Below the pieces are notes generated by a model that ran no database searches, was not told the origin of the DNA, and saw nothing but the letters and a program-made list of their open reading frames with translations. A stretch of DNA of 64,000 nt from an uncultured Clostridia bacterium (lineage in GTDB: Bacteria; Bacillota; Clostridia; TANB77; CAG-508), in the NCBI GenBank assembly GCA_934168305.1, contig CAKPNF010000009.1, positions 4,718 to 68,717 on the forward strand, written 5' to 3'. Numbering within the stretch: the stretch's first letter is position 1; the number at the start of each line of letters is the position of its first letter. Below are positions 52,498 to 61,197 of the stretch, one piece after another. The position numbers were made by a program, and so were the translations under genes.

Positions 52498-53433
52498 ATG
52501 ATAATAAACACAGGATGCAGAACAGATATACCAGCATTTTATTCAAAATGGTTAATGAATAGAATAAGAGAAGGATATGTATTAGTAAGGAATTCGTATT
52601 ATCCATCACAAATAACTAAATACAGTTTATCGCCTAAAGTTGTAGACTGTTTAGCATTTTGCACTAAAAATCCAGAGCCTATGCTAAAATATTTAGATGA
52701 ACTTGATATTTACAGACAATATTGGTTTGTAACAATTACACCTTACGGAAAAGATATTGAGCCAGTTGTACCAGATAAAGAAAAAGTGATAGAAAGTTTT
52801 AAGAAATTATCAAATCATATAGGTATAGATTCTATTGGTTGGAGATATGATCCGATTTTCATAAATAAGGATTTTGATGTAGAAAAGCATATAAAGTGTT
52901 TTGAAAATATGGCTAGTAGGCTGAAAGGATATACTCACAATTGTACTATTAGCTTTTTAGATTTATATGAAAAAGTAAAAAGAAATGCTCCAGATTTAAG
53001 ACCACCAACAAAAGAGGAACAAATACAGATAGCAAAAGCATTTGCTCGAATAGGAAAAGAAAATGATATAGTAATACATAGTTGTTGTGAAAAGACTTTT
53101 CTATCAGAATATGGATTAAAATGTAATGGATGTATGAGCCAAGAAATTGTTGAAAAATCAATAAATTGCAAGTTAGATCCACCTAAAAGAAAAAATCTAA
53201 GACAAGAATGTAATTGCCTTATGGGAAATGATATAGGTGTTTATAATACTTGTGGACATTTATGCAAGTATTGTTATGCAAATGCTAATAAAGTTTTGGT
53301 TATTGAAAATATGAAAAAACATAATGAAAATTCTCCATTTTTAATTGGAAATATTGAAGTTGGAGATAAGATAACAGAAGCTAAACAGAAAAGTTGGATT
53401 GTTAACCAAGACAGACAAATTAGTTTTATTTAA
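52498..53433 (+). CDS. DUF1848 protein with radical-SAM-like cysteine motif
   Basis: 311 residues. It opens MIINTGCRTDIPAFYSKWLMNRI, with VDCLAFCTKNPEPML and YGKDIEPVVPDKEKVI in the middle. The C-terminal part is cysteine-rich, including CGHLCKYCYAN (CxxxCxxC), like the iron-sulfur site of spore-photoproduct-lyase-like radical SAM proteins. Family function is unknown. Third gene of the macrodomain-sirtuin operon, only six bases after the sirtuin stop. The arrangement suggests it acts on the same substrate or repairs ADP-ribosylated nucleic acid or protein; that is inference. Confidence 0.85.
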   Translation: MIINTGCRTDIPAFYSKWLMNRIREGYVLVRNSYYPSQITKYSLSPKVVDCLAFCTKNPEPMLKYLDELDIYRQYWFVTITPYGKDIEPVVPDKEKVIESFKKLSNHIGIDSIGWRYDPIFINKDFDVEKHIKCFENMASRLKGYTHNCTISFLDLYEKVKRNAPDLRPPTKEEQIQIAKAFARIGKENDIVIHSCCEKTFLSEYGLKCNGCMSQEIVEKSINCKLDPPKRKNLRQECNCLMGNDIGVYNTCGHLCKYCYANANKVLVIENMKKHNENSPFLIGNIEVGDKITEAKQKSWIVNQDRQISFI

Positions 53434-53475
53434 CCAAAAATAGTTTTATGAATTAGGAAAAAATATATAGCAAAA

Positions 53476-53573
53476 TCTCCAATTTTTGTGAAAAAAATAT
53501 AAAACTATCTCCAAAAAATGTGAAAAAATATATTAAAACATTTCCAAAAAATGTGAAAAACTTGATATTTTAT
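53476..53573 (+). repeat. Three short tandem repeats
   Basis: Copies begin TCTCC (53476), TCTCC (53508) and TTTCC (53541), each followed by AA..TGTGAAAAA and an AT run; periods are 32 and 33 bases. They lie between DUF1848 and the broken ATPase gene. Possibly operator repeats or slipped duplication. Confidence 0.65.
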
Positions 53574-53622
53574 AAAAAAGGAATATAATAACAATAAGAA
53601 TATAGAAAAAGTGAGAACGGTT

Positions 53623-54694
53623 ATGAAAAGAAAGATTTATAATGATTTACTTAACTGGAAAGAAAATTCTATAGATATACCATTAATGATTATTGGAGCA
53701 AGACAAATATTTTTGTGAATCAGATAAGCCATTCAAAATTATATGTGCAGGAAGTCTACTAGGTGTTAAAATAAATCGTTTTCATTCATCATTTCCTGTA
53801 GGAAAAGTAAAAATGGAATATATGTATCCAATGGACTTTGAAGAATTTTTAATGGCAACATCTAGCCAAGGTTTAATTGACGAAATTTATAAATGCTATA
53901 ATGAAGTAATTCCAATGGCAAATGCATTGCATGAAAAATTATTATATTTATATAGACTATATTTATGCGTAGGAGGCATGCCACAAGCAGTTCAAAATAT
54001 AGTAGATGTAAATCAAAACATATTTGACTTTGACAAAACTATTGTTAAGAATATAATAGAGTCATATTTAAATGATATGAACCAATATATTTTGAATAAT
54101 ACAGAAAAATCAAGAATAGAAGCAATATACAAATCAATCCCTAGTCAATTAGGAAATGTAAGTAATAAATTTCAATATACAAAAATAAATTCAAATGCAA
54201 GAAGCAGAGATTATGAATCAGCATTACAATGGTTAATTTCAAGCACTATGATTTATAAATGCAATTTATTAAAAACGATTCAAATTCCACCTAAAGCATA
54301 TGCAGATGAAGAATATTTTAAATTGTATATAAGTGATGTAGGCTTACTTACATCTTTATTAGAAATTCAATATAATGATATTCTTTTAGATAATAAATTT
54401 TTATATAAAGGAAATATTGCAGAAAATTATGTGGCTGAACAATTGGTTAGAAATGGAGTTAGTTTATATTATTGGAAGTCAAATAGTGATGCTGAAATAG
54501 ATTTTATTTTGTATAATGAAGATGGTTTAATACCAATAGAAGTAAAAGCATCTGATAATATCACATCTAAAAGCCTGAATAGCTATATAAAAAAATATAA
54601 TCCTAAATATGCTATAAGAATTTCTGGTAAAAATTTCGGATTTGAAAACAATATAAAATCGGTACCATTGTATGCAACATTTTTGGTAAGATAA
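53623..54694 (+). pseudogene. AAA ATPase / DUF4143 protein with deleted ATP-binding core
   Basis: The frame from 53623 begins KRKIYNDLLNWKENS and reaches IPLMIIGARQ, exactly where the P-loop should follow (usually VGKT), then stops at 53716-53718. Coding resumes in another frame at KYFCESDKPFKIICAGSLLGVKINR and continues through MYPMDFEEFLMA to the C-terminal nuclease-like DUF4143 part (AEIDFILYNEDGLIPIEVKAS). About 70-80 residues with Walker A and B are missing. A frame-breaking internal deletion; the remnant cannot be an active ATPase. Confidence 0.88.
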
Positions 54695-54724
54695 AGGAAA
54701 ACAAAATAAGTTGTTTTCCTTTTC
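54693..54724 (+). terminator. Terminator after the DUF4143 remnant
   Basis: AAAGGAAAAC paired with GTTTTCCTTT, starting in the stop codon. Confidence 0.82.
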
Positions 54725-54767
54725 TATTTCTTATTAACAAATTTGTTTATGAGAGATTTGAAAAAAA

Positions 54768-54968
54768 TTACCGCTTAATCTCTAAACATGTTATGGATGA
54801 TTTCATTGTGGAAAAAGAATTTTTCACATGAGTTATTGTAGTTACAAAATTATCAGAAAAATCATTAGAATAAGGATATTTTTCTAAAATTTTTCCTATT
54901 TCTTCACAATATTTTTGCAACGATTCTTTATCCTCTTTTGAAATATACACAGTACTTTTTCTACTCAT
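54768..54968 (-). CDS. Small protein of unknown function
   Basis: 66 residues beginning MSRKSTVYISKEDKESLQKYCEEIGKI, helical and mixed-charge. ATG at 54968 is chosen because GGAGG lies eight or nine bases upstream on the minus strand. The N-terminal strand-helix pattern slightly recalls small DNA-binding antitoxin proteins, but no partner toxin is adjacent. Function not assigned. Confidence 0.5.
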   Translation of the reverse strand: MSRKSTVYISKEDKESLQKYCEEIGKILEKYPYSNDFSDNFVTTITHVKNSFSTMKSSITCLEIKR

Positions 54969-55168
54969 TTTTATTTCCTCCAATATTAATTGTGCTGTCT
55001 ACTTGTTATATATGATAAATTCCAAAAGGAGATTATAAAATTTAATCTACATAAATTTATCATAATTTTATGTGGAATTCAAGTGCTTTATATATTTTGT
55101 AATCTTGACAAATTTAAAGTTTTATAAATTCTTTTTAAATTTTATTCAAGAATAGTCAAAAAATATAC

Positions 55169-55197
55169 TTGAAAAAAGAGTATTTTTTATATATAAT
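55169..55197 (+). promoter_or_regulatory. Promoter of the broken HAM1-like gene
   Basis: TTGAAA at 55169-55174 and consensus TATAAT at 55192-55197 with a 17-base spacer, about 30 bases before the ATG at 55226. Confidence 0.72.
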
Positions 55198-55225
55198 AAC
55201 AACATAATTTGAAGGAGAGAAAATA

Positions 55226-55799
55226 ATGGATAATGAAATTATTTTTGTAACACATAACACAGGCAAAATAAAATCAGCAGAAAAATATTTTAAAAATTTA
55301 AAATTCAAAACATATAAATATGAATTAGATGAACCAAGAAGTGATGATATAAAAAAAATAGCGACAGCAAAGGTAAAACAAGCATATGAAATAGTAAAAA
55401 GGCCTTGTATTGCATTAGATACAGATTTTAGAATAGAGGAACTAAATGGTTTTCCAAGAGCATTTGTAAACTTTGCATTAGAAACTATAGGAATAAACGG
55501 AATTTTAAAATTAATGGAAAATAAAGAAAATAGAAGTTGTGCATTTAATGAATGTTTGGCATATCATGATGGAGAAGAAATACATTATTTTTATGGAAGA
55601 CATCCACGGAAATTTAACAAAAGAAATAAGAGGTTTAAATAGAGAAGAAAAATGGTCAGATTTATGGTACATTTTTAAGCCTAAAGGATTTGAAAAAACA
55701 TTGGCAGAAATGAATAGTAAAGAAAGAGAAGAGAGAAGAAGAATTGATGGTTCAGTACAGGCAATGCAGGAATTTGCAAATTGGTATGAGAAAGAATAA
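55226..55799 (+). pseudogene. HAM1/RdgB-like NTP pyrophosphatase, frameshifted
   Basis: The first frame has the family start IIFVTHNTGKIKSAEKYF, then CIALDTDFRIEELNGFPRAFVNFALE, and HYFYGRH. At about 55595-55605 coding moves to another frame, which continues HGNLTKEIRGLNREEKWSDLWYIFKPKGFEKTLAEMN to 55799. Together they make a full-length protein of about 190 residues, so a single small indel separates them. It may be a real mutation or a sequencing/assembly error. An intact relative is at 41934. Confidence 0.82.
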
Positions 55800-55859
55800 G
55801 GGTATAGTATCTCAAAAAAATTGATGATACAAAATAGAAATTTGAGGAGAAAAAAGGAT

Positions 55860-56390
55860 ATGGAAACTTTTGATGTACTTAATGAATATGGCGAATTTAT
55901 AGGAAAAACAGCAACTAGAGAAGAATGCCATAAAAACGGTTATTGGCATAGAGCAGTATATGCTTTTATTATTGATGATAAAGGAAATGTATTACTACAA
56001 AAAAGAAGTGGAAATAAAAAATTATGGCCTAATATGTGGGATGTAACAGTAGGTGGACATGTTGATAGTGGTGAATTTGGAAGACAAGCTTTAATAAGAG
56101 AAACTAAAGAAGAGTTAGGAATTCAAATATCAGATGATGATATTAAATATTTAGTTGGTTCAACATCAATAAATGAACAAGGAGATATTATAAATAAACA
56201 CTATAATGAATGCTATTTGATTACAAAAAACATTGACACTTCAGAAATAAAAATTCAAAAAGAAGAAGTATCAGAAATTAAATATTTTTCTAAGGAAGAA
56301 TTAATCAAAAGAATTGATAATAATTATGAAGGACTAACTAATAAAACTGGTCCTTGGAACTTTTTAAAAGTAATTCTAGAAAAATTATGA
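55860..56390 (+). CDS. NUDIX hydrolase, isopentenyl-diphosphate-isomerase-like subgroup
   Basis: 176 residues. The NUDIX box is visible as GGHVDSGEFGRQALIRETKEELGI (GX5EX7REUXEEXGU). The opening ETFDVLNEYGEFIGKTATREECHKNGYWHRAVYAFIID is typical of the YfcD/IDI-like subgroup, which often hydrolyses nucleoside diphosphate derivatives. ATG 55860 is chosen because GAGGAG precedes it; the frame is open upstream to 55821. Substrate unknown. Terminator downstream. Confidence 0.88.
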   Translation: METFDVLNEYGEFIGKTATREECHKNGYWHRAVYAFIIDDKGNVLLQKRSGNKKLWPNMWDVTVGGHVDSGEFGRQALIRETKEELGIQISDDDIKYLVGSTSINEQGDIINKHYNECYLITKNIDTSEIKIQKEEVSEIKYFSKEELIKRIDNNYEGLTNKTGPWNFLKVILEKL

Positions 56391-56420
56391 CAGGTAATTA
56401 ATTGAAATTATCTGTCTTTT
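56389..56420 (+). terminator. Terminator after the NUDIX gene
   Basis: GACAGGTAATT and AATTATCTGTC stem followed by TTTT, starting in the stop codon. Confidence 0.78.
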
Positions 56421-56483
56421 ATAATATAATTGCAATTTAAATAAAAAAATAACTACAAAAATAATAAAAAAGGAACAAAAAAA

Positions 56484-58244
56484 ATGAAAAATAGTTTTTT
56501 AAACAGAACATTAAAAGGAACAAAATTATATATAATATTAACACTAATATTAAGTGCAATATATTCAAAACTTTTAGTATATATACCAATGTTCATACAA
56601 TATGCACTTGATGGAATTATAATGGGCAATGAAAATGTAATTCCAGCTTTAATAAGAAATTTATTTTATTCAGAAAGTAAAATATCAAAAATTATAATAT
56701 TAACTTTAATACTAATATTAGTAAATATATTAGTATTTATAGTAAGTTATTTAAAAAGTAAAATTAATACAAAATTTAATCTAAAAATAAATAGAAATGT
56801 CAAAGAAATAATATTAAAACATATACCAAAAATAGAATATATAAAATTTAGTAGCATAGACAAATCAAATGTAATACAAAGAGTAAATAATGATGCTGCA
56901 ACATATTCAGAATTTTTCAATTCGCAGATAAATCTATTTTTTGATACAATTTTTATTGTTATATTTGCAGTTGCACAAACTTTAAAACTAAATAGTACTA
57001 TAGGAATATTTATAGGCGTAATTTGTTTTTTTATATTGTTTTTATCAATATGGTATTTTAAAGTTTCAAAGCCATTGGTTGAAGATGTAGTCGAAATGAA
57101 CAAAGAAGTAATAAACAAAACAACTATAGGAATTGAAGAATCAAAGATGTTAAAAATTTTCAATAGAAAAGATAAAGAAATAGAAGATTTTTCAAAAATG
57201 AATAAGGAATATAAAAGAAAAGAAATAAAATTAGCTAAAATACAGGTAATATATGGAATAGGAACACATACTTTAAGAAATTTTAAAGAACCATTCATAT
57301 TGTTATGGGGTGGAATCTTAGTTGTAAGAGGAGAACTGACACTTGCAACAATATCAATACTATTAACATATAATACAAAAATATTAGAATATGTATATCA
57401 ATCAGTAGACAAACTAAAGGCAATAAATGAATTTATAGTTGCTTATAAAAAATTAGCAGAATTAATGAAAATTGATGAAGACAATGAAACAAATCCAGAT
57501 GTAGAACTTGATGGAAATATAACTTTTGAAAATGTTACAATAAAATTAAATGATAATACAATATTGGAAAATTTGAATTTTACAATAAATAAGAATGAAA
57601 ATGTAGCAATTATAGGAGATAATGGTTCAGGTAAAACCGTTATATCAAAAACAATGTTAGGATTTTATGATTACACAGGAAATATCTATATAGGTAAATA
57701 TAATATAAAATATGTTAGCAAAAAGAGTTTAAGAGATTATATTGGAATAGTTCTTCAAGATACATATTTATTTACAGATACAATAAAAAACAATATTAAT
57801 ATCACAAATAGAAATATTGATGATAAAAAAATACAAGAGGTATTGAATTTAGCAGAAATATATGAAGATGTAAAAGGATTTGATAATACAATTAATTATA
57901 TGATTGGTAAAGGTGGCAATAATATATCTGGAGGCCAAAAACAAAGAATAGCAATAGCAAGAAATTTAATAAAAGAAAATAAATTTATAATTTTTGATGA
58001 TTCTTTATCAAAACTTGATACAAAAACAAAAAATAATATATTAAATAATATTATAGAAATGAAAAAAGGAACAATTATTATATCACACGATTCAGAAATA
58101 GTTAAAAGATGTGATAAAGTTTTATTTATAAATAATAAAACTATTGAAGTAAGTAATCACCAGAAATTAATGGATAACAACATGCTGTATAAAGAAATTA
58201 TAAAAATAAGTAGTAATAAAATATTAGAAGATGAGGAATTATAA
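56484..58244 (+). CDS. ABC exporter half-transporter, first subunit (degenerate ATP site)
   Basis: 586 residues: a six-helix exporter membrane domain (about 1-320), then the nucleotide-binding domain (about 345-575). Walker A is GDNGSGKT and the signature ISGGQKQR is canonical. The Walker B end is FIIFDDSLSKLD, with Asp where the catalytic Glu is expected, and the switch is SHD. This pattern is typical of the subunit that contributes the degenerate ATP site in heterodimeric exporters such as BmrCD or TM287/288. The partner gene follows. Substrate unknown; drugs, peptides or lipids are all possible. Confidence 0.9.
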   Translation: MKNSFLNRTLKGTKLYIILTLILSAIYSKLLVYIPMFIQYALDGIIMGNENVIPALIRNLFYSESKISKIIILTLILILVNILVFIVSYLKSKINTKFNLKINRNVKEIILKHIPKIEYIKFSSIDKSNVIQRVNNDAATYSEFFNSQINLFFDTIFIVIFAVAQTLKLNSTIGIFIGVICFFILFLSIWYFKVSKPLVEDVVEMNKEVINKTTIGIEESKMLKIFNRKDKEIEDFSKMNKEYKRKEIKLAKIQVIYGIGTHTLRNFKEPFILLWGGILVVRGELTLATISILLTYNTKILEYVYQSVDKLKAINEFIVAYKKLAELMKIDEDNETNPDVELDGNITFENVTIKLNDNTILENLNFTINKNENVAIIGDNGSGKTVISKTMLGFYDYTGNIYIGKYNIKYVSKKSLRDYIGIVLQDTYLFTDTIKNNINITNRNIDDKKIQEVLNLAEIYEDVKGFDNTINYMIGKGGNNISGGQKQRIAIARNLIKENKFIIFDDSLSKLDTKTKNNILNNIIEMKKGTIIISHDSEIVKRCDKVLFINNKTIEVSNHQKLMDNNMLYKEIIKISSNKILEDEEL

Positions 58245-58247
58245 ATA

Positions 58248-59940
58248 ATGTTGGAGGAAATTTTTAAGAATTATAGAAAACAAGCAATTAAAATAGCAAT
58301 ACGGATGGTTTATTACTAGTATTATGGTTGTAGCTTTTATAGCCTATACGATAGTAATGATAGAATATGCAATACCAAGTAAAGATATAAATTTAATTTT
58401 AATATTTGGTATAAGTTATTTTGCAATTAATATTTTAAGGTCTATTGCAACATTTTTCGAAGACTTAAATGATGTAGGGTTCGAAAAAGAATTACAAGCA
58501 AATTATCGCGAAAAAATCTATAAAAAATTGCAGAATACAAAGCAAAGTGAACTAGATAAGATACAAGTAGGAGAAATATTAGAAAATATTATAAATGATA
58601 CTAAGGAATTTTCTAAGTGGTATGGAACTGGAATATGCAGGTCGTATTTTGCAGGAATAGTAAGATTAGTAGGGACATTATTGGTTTTAGCTTATTTAAA
58701 TATTCCTATTGTTACAATAACTTTTTTAATATATATAATAGGATTTTTTGTAACACATATTTTCAATAAAAAATCCATCCAATATACGAAGTTAAAAAGA
58801 GAAGCAAATGCTAAAATATTAAATTGGTCTAATGAACAAGTTCAGGGATATTCTACAATAAAAGCATTAGAAATTGAAGAAGAAAGATTAAATGAATTAA
58901 AAAACTTAATTTCACAATATGATAAAGTTACAAATAATCTAGAAAAAAATATTAGAATATATAGTTGTTTATACGATTTTATAGTATCTTTTGTAGGTGT
59001 AATAAATATACTAATAGGTTCAATTAGTGTAGAACAAGGAATTCTAACATATGGAGCTATGATAATACTTGCAAGATATATAACATCACCAGAAGCGTAT
59101 GCTAGATGGGTGATAGAAGGATTTCAATATAGAAATGTTGGAAAAATATCATATGAAAAAATTCAAAGTATTTTACAAAAAGAAGAAGAAAATATTGATG
59201 TTGGAATAAGCCTTGATAATGTGAAAAAGATTGAATTTAATGATGTTTGTTTTTCATATGATAACGAAAAAAATGTATTAAATCATATATCATTTGAAAT
59301 TGAAAAAGAAAAAAGTGTAGCATTAATTGGAAGAACTGGTAGTGGAAAGACAAGTTTAGTAAACTTGCTATGCAGGTTTTATGATTTAGATGAAGGGACT
59401 ATAAAAATAAATGGAAGAGATTATAGAGAATATAGTATAAGAAGTTTAAGAAATAAAATAGGGTATATAATGCAAAAAGTTGTGATATTTGATGGCACAA
59501 TTTTAGAAAACATAAATTATGCAAATAAAGATATTTCAAAAGACGAAATAATTGGAATTTGTAAGAAGTTAAACTTACATGAAAAAATAATTAGTCTTAA
59601 AGATGGATACGAAACAAAGATTTCAAGTGATACAGATATCTTCTCAACAGGTGAAAAACAATTACTTAACTTTACAAGAGTTATGGTTGAAAATCCAGAA
59701 ATTATTATATTAGATGAAGTAACTGCGTCACTTTCATACAAATCAGAAATGATGGTAAGGAAAGCAATTGAGGAAATAACAAAAGGAAAAATAAGTTTTA
59801 TCATAGCACATAGATTATCAACTATAAAAAATTGTGACAAAATATTGCTTATGAAAGATGGAAAAATAATAGAAGAAGGAAATCATGATGAATTATTTGA
59901 AAAACGAGGAGAATACTATGATTTGGTTTCTATAATGTAG
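58248..59940 (+). pseudogene. ABC exporter half-transporter, second subunit, frameshifted near the N-terminus
   Basis: ATG 58248 begins MLEEIFKNYRKQAIKIAI and runs to a stop at 58317-58319. The coherent sequence continues in another frame as YGWFITSIMVVAFIAYTIVM to 59940. The switch is near 58300, inside the first membrane helix. The rest is intact: Walker A GRTGSGKTS, Walker B IIILDEVTASLS with the catalytic Glu, and a degenerate signature FSTGEKQLL. It complements the first subunit exactly. Translation could restart at ATG 58324, losing part of helix 1. Real frameshift or base-call error cannot be separated here. Confidence 0.78.
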
Positions 59941-60140
59941 GTTGGATATTTAGAAAAACTAAAAATTTAATAAATAAATTTGAAAACTTAACAGATAAAA
60001 GATTGAAATGGATAAAAAGTTGTGATATTATTATATAATAAATTAATATAAAAATTCCTGTTCTGAATAAAGACAGTTTAATATAGATGTAACTTATAAA
60101 CAATATTTTATTAGATAGCCAAATGGCAAGGAGGAAAGAT

Positions 60141-60314
60141 ATGGATGAATTAATTGATGTTATTGCAATCGTAATAGGAATTATTCTTGTAGTAATGATC
60201 CTAGACACATTTATATTCTGGGAGAGAAGATATTTTAGAAAGGTAAAGAAAGAATGGGAAAAGGAACTGGAAGAAAAGGCTAAGGGGTCAAAACCAACTG
60301 GAAGAAAAGGCTAA
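60141..60314 (+). CDS. Small single-helix membrane protein
   Basis: 57 residues: MDELIDVIAIVIGIILVVMI forms one membrane helix (about residues 4-27), followed by a highly charged, probably cytoplasmic tail (VKKEWEKELEEKAKG). AAGGAGG lies eight bases before ATG 60141. The stop codon lies inside the second copy of a 31-base tandem repeat, so the C-terminus may have been altered by the duplication. Function unknown. Confidence 0.55.
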   Translation: MDELIDVIAIVIGIILVVMILDTFIFWERRYFRKVKKEWEKELEEKAKGSKPTGRKG

Positions 60315-60327
60315 GGGGCCAAAACCA
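60266..60327 (+). repeat. 31-base tandem duplication
   Basis: Units 60266-60296 and 60297-60327 (beginning ACTGGAAGAAAAGGCTAAGG) differ at one base. The unit length is not a multiple of three, so the small membrane gene changes frame across the repeat and terminates in the second copy. Confidence 0.9.
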
Positions 60328-60382
60328 ACATATGTTTTTGATTCAATTTTCCCCAGTAAAGAAGAATAATTTTACTCCAAAT

Positions 60383-60412
60383 GAGGCCGCTTTTTGCGGT
60401 CTCTAATTTTAA
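60383..60412 (+). terminator. Terminator after the small membrane gene
   Basis: GAGGCCGC-TTTTT-GCGGTCTC stem, followed by TAATTTT. It is GC-rich for this genome. Confidence 0.7.
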
Positions 60413-60445
60413 AAAAATGAAACATGTAATATTATAAGGAGAAAA

Positions 60446-60514
60446 GGAAATCATAAAGAACTTATAGAACAGAATGGTGCTTATGCAGAATTGTATAATA
60501 GTCAATTTGCATAA
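60446..60514 (+). pseudogene. C-terminal remnant of another ABC exporter
   Basis: A 22-residue stretch reads GNHKELIEQNGAYAELYNSQ then FA and a stop. This is the typical last segment of an ABC exporter nucleotide-binding domain. Nothing of the rest of such a gene precedes it, so it is a deletion remnant. The remaining 60515-60626 holds only the ribosome binding site of the next gene. Confidence 0.75.
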
Positions 60515-60626
60515 AATTTAGAAGGAAGTAAGGACTAGAATTAAGGTTTATTACTTCCTGGAAGCAATATAAATGGAAATACTTAAGTTCAAAGTAGAAA
60601 ACAATATATAAAATAGGAGGTTATAT

Positions 60627-61181
60627 ATGAGAGAAAAAGATAAAATGTTAGCAGGAGAATTATATGATGCTAACTATGATAAAGAATTAATAAAAGATAG
60701 ATACAAAGCTAAAGATATTTGTTTTGAATATAATAATTTAAAGCCATCAGATTTTGAAAGTAAAGACAGAATAATAAAAAAATTATTTGCAGAAACAGGA
60801 GAGCAAATAATAATTGAACAGAACTTTTGGTGTGATTATGGTTATAATATTTCTGTTGGAGAGAACTTTTATATGAATCATAATTGTACAATATTAGATG
60901 GTGCAAAAGTTGAATTTGGAGATAATGTCTTTGTAGCACCTAATTGTGGCTTTTATACAGCAGGACATCCTTTAGATTATGAAACTAGAAATAAAGGATT
61001 AGAGTATGCAAAGCCTATCAAGGTAGGAAATAATGTATGGATAGGAGGAAATGTAATTGTTCTTCCAGGAGTAACTATTGGAGATAATGTTGTAATAGGT
61101 GCAGGAAGTGTTGCAAATAAAGATATTCCATCAAATAGTGTAGCAGTCGGAAATCCTTGCAAGGTTATAAAAAAAATATAA
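60627..61181 (+). CDS. Maltose/galactoside O-acetyltransferase-like protein
   Basis: 184 residues of the hexapeptide-repeat (left-handed beta-helix) family. The Maa-type N-terminal domain EKDKMLAGELYDANYDKELIKDRYKAKDI is present. The catalytic His is in CGFYTAGHPLD, and the repeats run VGNNVWIGGNVIVLPGVTIGDNVVIGAGS. It transfers acetyl from acetyl-CoA to sugars or related alcohols. AGGAGG precedes the ATG; the P-type ATPase gene starts 16 bases downstream. The functional link between them is unclear. Confidence 0.92.
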   Translation: MREKDKMLAGELYDANYDKELIKDRYKAKDICFEYNNLKPSDFESKDRIIKKLFAETGEQIIIEQNFWCDYGYNISVGENFYMNHNCTILDGAKVEFGDNVFVAPNCGFYTAGHPLDYETRNKGLEYAKPIKVGNNVWIGGNVIVLPGVTIGDNVVIGAGSVANKDIPSNSVAVGNPCKVIKKI

Positions 61182-61197
61182 TAAGGAGGTACTGCTT

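Noticed and set aside
53476..53573. Possible CRISPR array
   Set aside because: Only three degenerate copies, no distinct unique spacers of constant length, and no cas genes in the window.
54768..54968. Antitoxin of a toxin-antitoxin pair
   Set aside because: No adjacent partner gene on the same strand and no clear DNA-binding fold, so it is left as an unknown small protein.
60541..60626. M-box or other metal riboswitch upstream of the acetyltransferase-MgtA pair
   Set aside because: Too short and AT-rich, and no conserved M-box stems can be drawn.
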